Shown here in pieces: positions 57,921-64,000 of a stretch of 64,000 nucleotides of DNA. The notes beneath the pieces were generated by a model. It was not told where the DNA came from. It did no database searches and saw only the letters and a program-made list of their open reading frames with translations. A program made the position numbers and the translations under genes. Positions within the stretch are counted from its first letter, which is position 1. The number at the start of each line of letters is the position of its first letter. The DNA is from Trichopria drosophilae (Eukaryota > Arthropoda > Insecta > Hymenoptera > Diapriidae): the NCBI GenBank assembly GCA_030407085.1, contig CM059584.1, forward strand, positions 128,683,001 through 128,747,000. Direction: 5' to 3'.

Positions 57921-59570
57921 GAGAGAGAGAGAGTGAAATAATTTTAGGTTTAAAAAACGTAACTTTTCTCTTGGTTTAATAAACTTACTTTTTAGCAAAA
58001 CAAAATTGCTCAATGAAGTCGAATGAATTGAGAAAAGTGATAAGTTGATCTTCACTCTATTTCGAATGAATTTGCAATCTGTATCAGAATCGTTTATGAA
58101 AACCCTAAAATACGATTTAAACATTTGGATGAAATTCAAGATAAAAATCAAACTCGTTTCTGGGTTTTTAATATGCAGGAAGGTATACATTTTTTGTTGC
58201 TTTTCGAAATTTTGTACATTATTCTATACGATTCCTATTGAAAAAATTACTTTTAATACTTTGTTCGTAAAGTTAGAATAAAACATTATTTTGTCCACGT
58301 GCAAGAGAACACATTTTTGCACTTTTATTGAAAACTACTTTTTTTAATTTTACTATTCAGAAATAGTCATAAACTATAAGCCAAAGAGAAAAGTTATCTG
58401 ACCATGACTGCAGAAACGAACCTACAAATTGCAATTTACCCAAAATGCATACAAAAGCAATTTTTAAAAATTCAAAATGGTGGATCTAATAATGCAAACG
58501 GGACATGTCTTTTTGTTCATACGTTCTACGAAATTTATAGAGAATTTTTGTTATAAGCGCGTTCTTTGCCTTTGAAAATTCAAAGTTTAAGATTATCACC
58601 GCAGGAATGGGATCGACAATGTGGAGAATCATTATAGGCCGCCATCTTGAAAAATCTGCAGCAGCACATAATGTTGTGTTGCCACAAACATCAATTATAC
58701 ACTACCATTAATGGTAACAAATGCACAAAATTCTCCCTTTCGAACATTTTTAGAGCTGAGTCGTTTAAATAACCAAAATCGACAAAAATGACAAGTTGTA
58801 AATATATATTTTTGAAGTAAAATAATAATCAGAACCACTTTTCTGATAGGTTAGAAGGTGATCAGTAACCGGTCTCACAGTGACAATTTCGTTAAAACAA
58901 CAAATTATACATCAAAAATAGCGAATTATTTCTTTGAGTATTTTTGGAAATTGTGTAGAAAGTAATTTTCCAACAGCACAGATGTGCCCATTCAAATTGT
59001 AAACATAATATAGTTTAGATATATTGAAGAAATAGAGTTTTTTCTTACCTTAGGCGCAAATTGACATTTTGCGGCCTTCTAATTAACTTCGTGCCGGAAG
59101 GTAGAAAATTTAAAGTCAGTGAACATTCATTAATATGTTTACAACATTAATATGTTTACAACACTTTGCGACGCGAAAACAGTGCGTAAAATCGGATTTT
59201 GTGGCCAACTGTGACAATAATTATTTTTTAACAATTTTAAGAACTTAGTGTTCATTATGGATAATATTTATATTAAATCAAACAGCAGTATTCTTCTTGA
59301 AAGTAAAATGAAATGAGCAAAAAAAATTTGTTACACTACTTTCATCTTTTCAATCTTAAAAATCTTTATAATTAATATAAAAAAGTATTTTTAGAGGACG
59401 ATTCCCTATACTAAAGTTAACTGGATATATCTACATTTATTTAACAAAAAATTATTAGCTTTTTACATTTTGTCAATCATTTTACCGGTTAGGAGAAAGA
59501 TCTGTATAAATCCATTGTAAAGAACAGTTGTAAAGAGCAAGGGCCAATAAAATTTATAACCAGAAAAGGG
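57921..59570. other. Gene-free AT-rich stretch
   Basis: No supportable gene. One 120-bp-family core (TTCAAAATGGTGGATCTAAT) is at about 58473. TTAATATGTTTACAACA is directly duplicated at about 59130-59162. A GTGCGTAAAATCGGATTTT trace lies near 59180. Confidence 0.4.
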
Positions 59571-59573
59571 ACT

Positions 59574-60340
59574 ACACTTTTCCGAAGGTTTTCGTCGCAT
59601 TGAATACAAATCTGCTCAAGATTTTGAGATATCCTGACGTGCAGCTGCAGAAAATACCGGTTTTGCCCATTTTCAGTAAGTTTTTATGGCAGAACAATAT
59701 TTTGTTCGTAATTTGGCAAAACGGTAATTAATGATCTATTCATCAGGTTTAAAGTGTGTTTTTAGACATTTCGATACGATTTTTTTCATCGTGTTATCGA
59801 AATTTTCGTCAAGATATAACGATGATTTTCTTATATTTAAGTAATTGTATGAAATGAATTAACAAAATAAGGCCAATCTTCTTGCTCAGAATTGTTCCAT
59901 CGCGTCAAGATTTTGAGATATCCGAACATACAAGTACATCAAACATCGTTTTTGCCGCTTTTAGTACGTTTTTGTGACGGAACAAAATTTTTGTGTAATT
60001 TGGCAAAAACCAGATTACGAATTCGTAAAAAACCAGAAGTGCATTCATCAGAAACCGGAATATACTGTGTTCCGATGGTTTTCGATGTATTGAATCTAAA
60101 TTTGACCACAGAATTGCTCTATAACATAACGATTTGGGATATCCTAATCCAAAAGTCCAATAAACGAAAATCATAATCCTGTTTTAACAAAAACTTCGAT
60201 AACTCGATGACAAAAAATCGAATCTGAATTATTAACACCAATTTTTTTAGCTAATGAATAGCACTATCTGCGTTATGTCAAATTGCAAACAAAAATTTTG
60301 TTCTGCCCCGAAAACTTACTGAAAATTAAAAAAATGCAGT
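59574..60340. repeat. Diverged tandem and inverted repeat
   Basis: Segment X, CTCAAGATTTTGAGATATCC through TAATTTGGCAAAAC, occurs at 59614-59722 and again at 59903-60010, 289 bp apart. A shorter inverse copy (CAAAATTTTTGTTTGCAATT when reversed) is at about 60281-60340. Segment Y, TTTTCCGAAGGTTTTCGTCG with GCATTGAATACAAAT, occurs at 59574 and 60064. The units are therefore shuffled as well as repeated. The opposed frames at 59892-60176 lie inside and are not credible genes. Confidence 0.55.
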
Positions 60341-62900
60341 TATCATTTAGTAAACTTTAATAATCAAAAGCTTGCTATCTGGAATTTGTTGCATTGTCTA
60401 CTAAATGCTTCGTCCAGGACGCAACCTTTCAAAAATATTCGAAGACGTTGTCCATTTCGATTGAATTTATTAAATAAGAGATTACTTGAAATAATCGACA
60501 AAGGAAATCTGAAAATCGGGTTGTAAACAGATTTTCCTCTAAGGGAAAAGTACAAGTGTCATGCCTGTTTCGAAATATAAGTATAAAACTTGCCTAGTAT
60601 AAAAGGTTCTAAACGTACCTGATACAAATTTGAAGTGGGAAGGATAATTCTTTACTGCGATCTGCGATTCGATTTTTATCTTACCTGCTAGTTTAGGGTG
60701 CGATACTTTCTACTGTCTTTCGTCAAAAAGATAAAAGTCGTATAGATGTTTTTTTCTTTTGCTAACATATTAAAATATTTCAAATTTTTGCACAAAAGTA
60801 AAGGTTATTAAAAGGAATTGTTAATATTTTTATAAACATTATTAATATTTACAAGTTTCATGTATTAGTTGTTACATAAATTTTGAATTCTATTTATTAT
60901 TATTTTTATTCCTCTTTAATTAAACTTTAAAATAGTTATATTTCTAATAAGAATAAGTTATTTTATGGAGATTATTAGTAAACATTTCTAAAAAAGTTCA
61001 GTCAATTAAATCTAATTAAACATTAGTACAAGACGCAAGGTACCGCATTTATCAGTTGTAATTAACAATAAAACTAAAATAAGAATAAATTTTATTTAAC
61101 ATTATATATATTTCTTATTTCGGCAGAAATAAAATATCATAAAAACATAAAAATGTTGAAATAAACGTTCAAGATGTAGGAAACACGTAGAAACTGAATA
61201 AATACTTTTTAAAATGATATCTATAAAAGTTTAATTATATCTAATTCAAGTACTCAAAGGCTATCATCACTATTAGTTGATTAATTTAAATTGCAATATT
61301 AAAAATATTAAAAATTAAATAATAACTACTTTAAAATGACTTTCAAATCGATATTGAAATTCCCGTTTACGGAAATGCTCTTGTGATGTCGTCATTCCTG
61401 CCAGATGGTGCAGGTAAATATTTTTATTACGGACTTGTATCTTTAGCAAAAATCGGTTGCATTCGTATCTATTTTTATTGGTTCATAAACTTGGATTATA
61501 AAGAAATTTTACTGCAATTCTCTAAAAGTATTTCGACGGTTGATCGCGATATGTAACCGGCAATGAAACATTTTCAAGTATGTTTGGTATTTGCAGATCG
61601 ATTTTCGGGTACAATATCTGTAAAATTAACTGAAAAAAAATGTCTTTTTTACTCTCATTATATTAATAAAATTATCAGAATATTTATAAGAAATGATTAT
61701 GCATTGTACTCTTTAAATTTACCATTAATAAAAGCGTGTTGAATAAATTCATTAAGTACAGAAGTCTAATGATTTTGACTATTTTTTTATATTAAAATTT
61801 GAATATTATTATCTGAAATTAAATTTACGATTTCTAATGTAAGACATCAAACAGATTATGATTAATTACGCAATCGAACTACTAAATTCAGAATTAATGT
61901 ATTTCTAAAAGCCGACCTTTCTATTGTTTCATGAAGATTTACTAAAGATTTTTGTTCTTATATTTAATGAACTCAGTTTATTGGGGATCTTCGAAAAATA
62001 TTTTTCCGTCCTTTCGATAATCTATTCAAAAGTTTATTGCACGGTGTACCTTATAATTTTATTGCGTTGTAAAACGGAACAATTGACCTATATTGACTGA
62101 AAATACTGAACAACACAGTAAAACGCCTTTGTATTCCTTACGACGTCATCATAAAACTGATGTTTACGTTGAAAATATTTTCGCTATAGTTATTTTTCGT
62201 TTGATAAGTGAATTTTAGCGAAAGGAATAAAAATTACTTAAGATGAAGTGTATCTTCCGGTCGTTTTCGTAATAATTGTTAGCTTGTAATTGATTAATCT
62301 CAAAAAAGCAAGATGTAATAAAAAGATCGTATTAAATTAAAGTTGGATTAATTGGTAGTTTTTTGGAAAATATCTCAAAACCCGACACTTGAAACCCTAA
62401 TATTAAACATCTGGACAGGTAAAAATCTCTTTATTCCAAAACCCGAAAACACTGGACCCAATTCAAAACATTTATTTGGTTTTAAAACTGTCGAGTTTTT
62501 GAGATCTAACGTATTGGAGGAGTTTTTTTATTATAGGCGGACTGTTATAAAAACGATAGAAAAAATGGCTTTGGTGTACAAATTGCCGTATTTTGATGTC
62601 TAATATTGGCACATTGTTACTGGGTATCCATATAACTAAGTATGACATAAAAAATGGTGTATTAACTTCTTCAAAATGAGTAAAATCTCTCGAAATTTCG
62701 AGGAATTTATATGCCAGTACTAGTTTTTTAGGTGCTCAGTACCGGTTAATCTATGACAATATTGGGCATCTAGATACTGGTTACTATATTACTCAACTAG
62801 TTACTACTTGTAGTCAATAATAACGTCCCTGAAAATCTAATTACAATTCTCTGTTTTCCGAGTATTTGACAATCTTAATGAATACATTTCAGGAGGTAAC
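60341..62900. other. Gene-free AT-rich stretch before the satellite
   Basis: No supportable gene. The sequence from 60700 to 62300 has little internal repetition and could be unique. A GACGTCAT word at 62141 is CRE-like but isolated. The 83-codon frame at 62352-62603 has no recognised motif. Confidence 0.35.
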
Positions 62901-62919
62901 TTAGGAATTGTGGAGTTTG

Positions 62920-64000
62920 TTTCATTAATAAAATAAAGTACCACTTCCCTCATTATATTTCAGGATTGTATTATTCAAACTCTTTTTTTGGAATTAATTT
63001 TCACCAATATCTCAGGATTTGTATGATTTGGAATAATGGAACATTTTTGATTATGAATTTACCATTTTTAATATTTGTGAACATTCAATTAAAAATTTTA
63101 CTGATTACGGTTCAAGAGCTAATTTAGCACATTTGGAGTTTCTACTCCTTTCTACGAGTGTAATAAAGCTCCACTTCTCTCATTGTTTTACATTATTGTA
63201 TTACTCAAACCCGGTTTCGTCAATTGGTTTGGATCGATGCTCCGGGTCTAATATTGTGAATTGTTATCAACATGGAAAAATCATATTTTATTCGTTTTCT
63301 AATGAATATGATTCGATTCCGGGTGGTAATTTAGCATTTTTGAATTTCTAACTCCGTTTCACGAGTGTAATAAAGTACATATTTCCTCATTATGTTGTAT
63401 GATTGTATTTCTCAAACCCAGTTTCGTCAATTGGTTTGGATCGATGCTCAGGGTCCAATATTATGAATTGTTATCAACATGGAAAAACCATCGTCATTTC
63501 CAATGAATATGATTCGATTCGAAGTGTTAATTTAGAATTTTTTAATTTCTAACTCCGTTTCACGAGTGTAATAAAGTACATATTTCCTCATTATGTTGTA
63601 TGATTGTATTTCTCAAACCCGGTTTCGTCAATTGGTTTGTACCGATGCTTAGGGTCCAATATTGTGAATTGTTATCGACACGGTAAAACCATATTTTATT
63701 CGTTTTCTAATGAATATGATTCGATTCCGGGTGCTAATTTATCATTTTTGGATTTCTAACTCCGTTTCACGAGTGTAATAAAGGACATCTTCCCTCATTA
63801 GGTTGTTTGATTGCATTCCTCAAACTCGGTTTCGTCAATTGGTTTGTACCGATGCTTAGGGTCCAATATTGTGAATTGTTATCAACATGGAAAAACCATA
63901 TTATATTCGTCATTTCCAATGAATATGATTCGATTCGAAGTGTTAATTTAGAATTTTTTAATTTCTAACTCCGTTTCACGAGTGTAATAAAGTACATATT
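62920..64000 (+). repeat. Satellite array of about 207-bp monomers, runs off the window
   Basis: The landmark ACGAGTGTAATAAAG occurs at 63154, 63361, 63562, 63769 and 63978, giving monomers of 207, 201, 207 and 209 bp. Each holds CCTCATTATG-like, TTTCGTCAATTGGTTTG, CAATATTGTGAATTGTTATC and GAATATGATTCGATTC segments in the same order. A further diverged unit precedes them at about 62925-63153 (AAATAAAGTACCACTTCCCT). Monomers 1 and 3 share TTCCGGGTGGTAAT-like ends and monomers 2 and 4 share TTCGAAGTGTTAATTTAG, so the array has a two-monomer higher-order unit of about 408-416 bp. The frame at 63133-63351 is not a gene. Confidence 0.9.

Noticed and set aside
63133..63351. 72-codon frame at the right edge
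   Set aside because: It is inside satellite monomer 1, and the equivalent frame is interrupted in the other monomers.
1..64000. CRISPR array, bacterial operons or rRNA genes
   Set aside because: No regular spacer/repeat pattern and no coding density. Composition and element types are eukaryotic. The only regular array, at 62.9 kb onward, has contiguous 207-bp monomers without spacers.

Overview
The window looks like AT-rich (about 70% by eye), gene-poor nuclear DNA from an arthropod, most likely an insect. The evidence is a perfect (TTAGG)4 interstitial run of the insect telomere word, many TTAA-flanked CCC...GGG elements of piggyBac type, several TA-type CAGTAG...CTACTG miniature elements, and fragments of a mobile-element-associated protein recognised mainly from arthropod and cnidarian genomes. 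I cannot name a species. No open reading frame exceeds 115 codons. I found no convincing intact host gene, rRNA, tRNA or CRISPR array. The window is best read as intergenic or long-intron sequence made largely of decayed, mostly non-autonomous transposons.

Layout. 1-5.6 kb: a small TTAA-bounded element, a 170-bp hairpin, a small TACACAGA element and unclassified sequence. 5.6-8.8 kb: a 3.2-kb TTAA element with 0.5-kb inverted arms and an inserted or duplicated block. 10.2-10.8 kb: a broken mobile-element protein gene on the minus strand. 11.7-15.5 kb: inverted repeats, a 206-bp element built of GTCGG words, microsatellites and a 22-bp inverted pair. 16.8-17.1 kb: two tandem copies of a 122-bp unit whose core recurs across the window. 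20.4-21.5 kb: palindromic elements made of GTGCGTAAAGT and CCGTAAA words. 22.0-23.3 kb: a 270-bp hairpin and a TA-flanked miniature element with a second palindrome nested in it. 25.5-26.6 kb: a second copy of the broken protein gene between inverted arms. 27.2-30.3 kb: a giant foldback element of 2.44 kb with arms of about 1.1 kb, flanked by smaller miniature elements. 31.0-31.6 kb: a short copy of the 5.6-kb family. 32.6-36.6 kb: a 4-kb palindrome containing TTAA-bounded ends and a 750-bp block shared with 8.0-8.7 kb. 36.6-43.2 kb: AT-rich sequence with almost no structure. 43.2-47.8 kb: three miniature elements. 47.8-49.1 kb: the richest-in-GC, apparently unique stretch and the best place to look for a host exon. 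51.0-51.9 kb: a degenerate GATGTC-type G/T-skewed repeat. 53.6-55.1 kb: composite element with the telomere-like run. 57.7 and 59.6-60.3 kb: a small palindrome and a diverged tandem repeat. 62.9 kb to the end: a satellite array of about 207-bp monomers that alternate in two types and run off the window.

There is no pathway or operon here. The coherent story is transposon biology: TTAA elements grow long inverted arms and capture or share internal blocks, and shorter miniature families insert into each other. All homology statements come from reading the window against itself; family names rest on terminal motifs and remembered family features, not on a database search.
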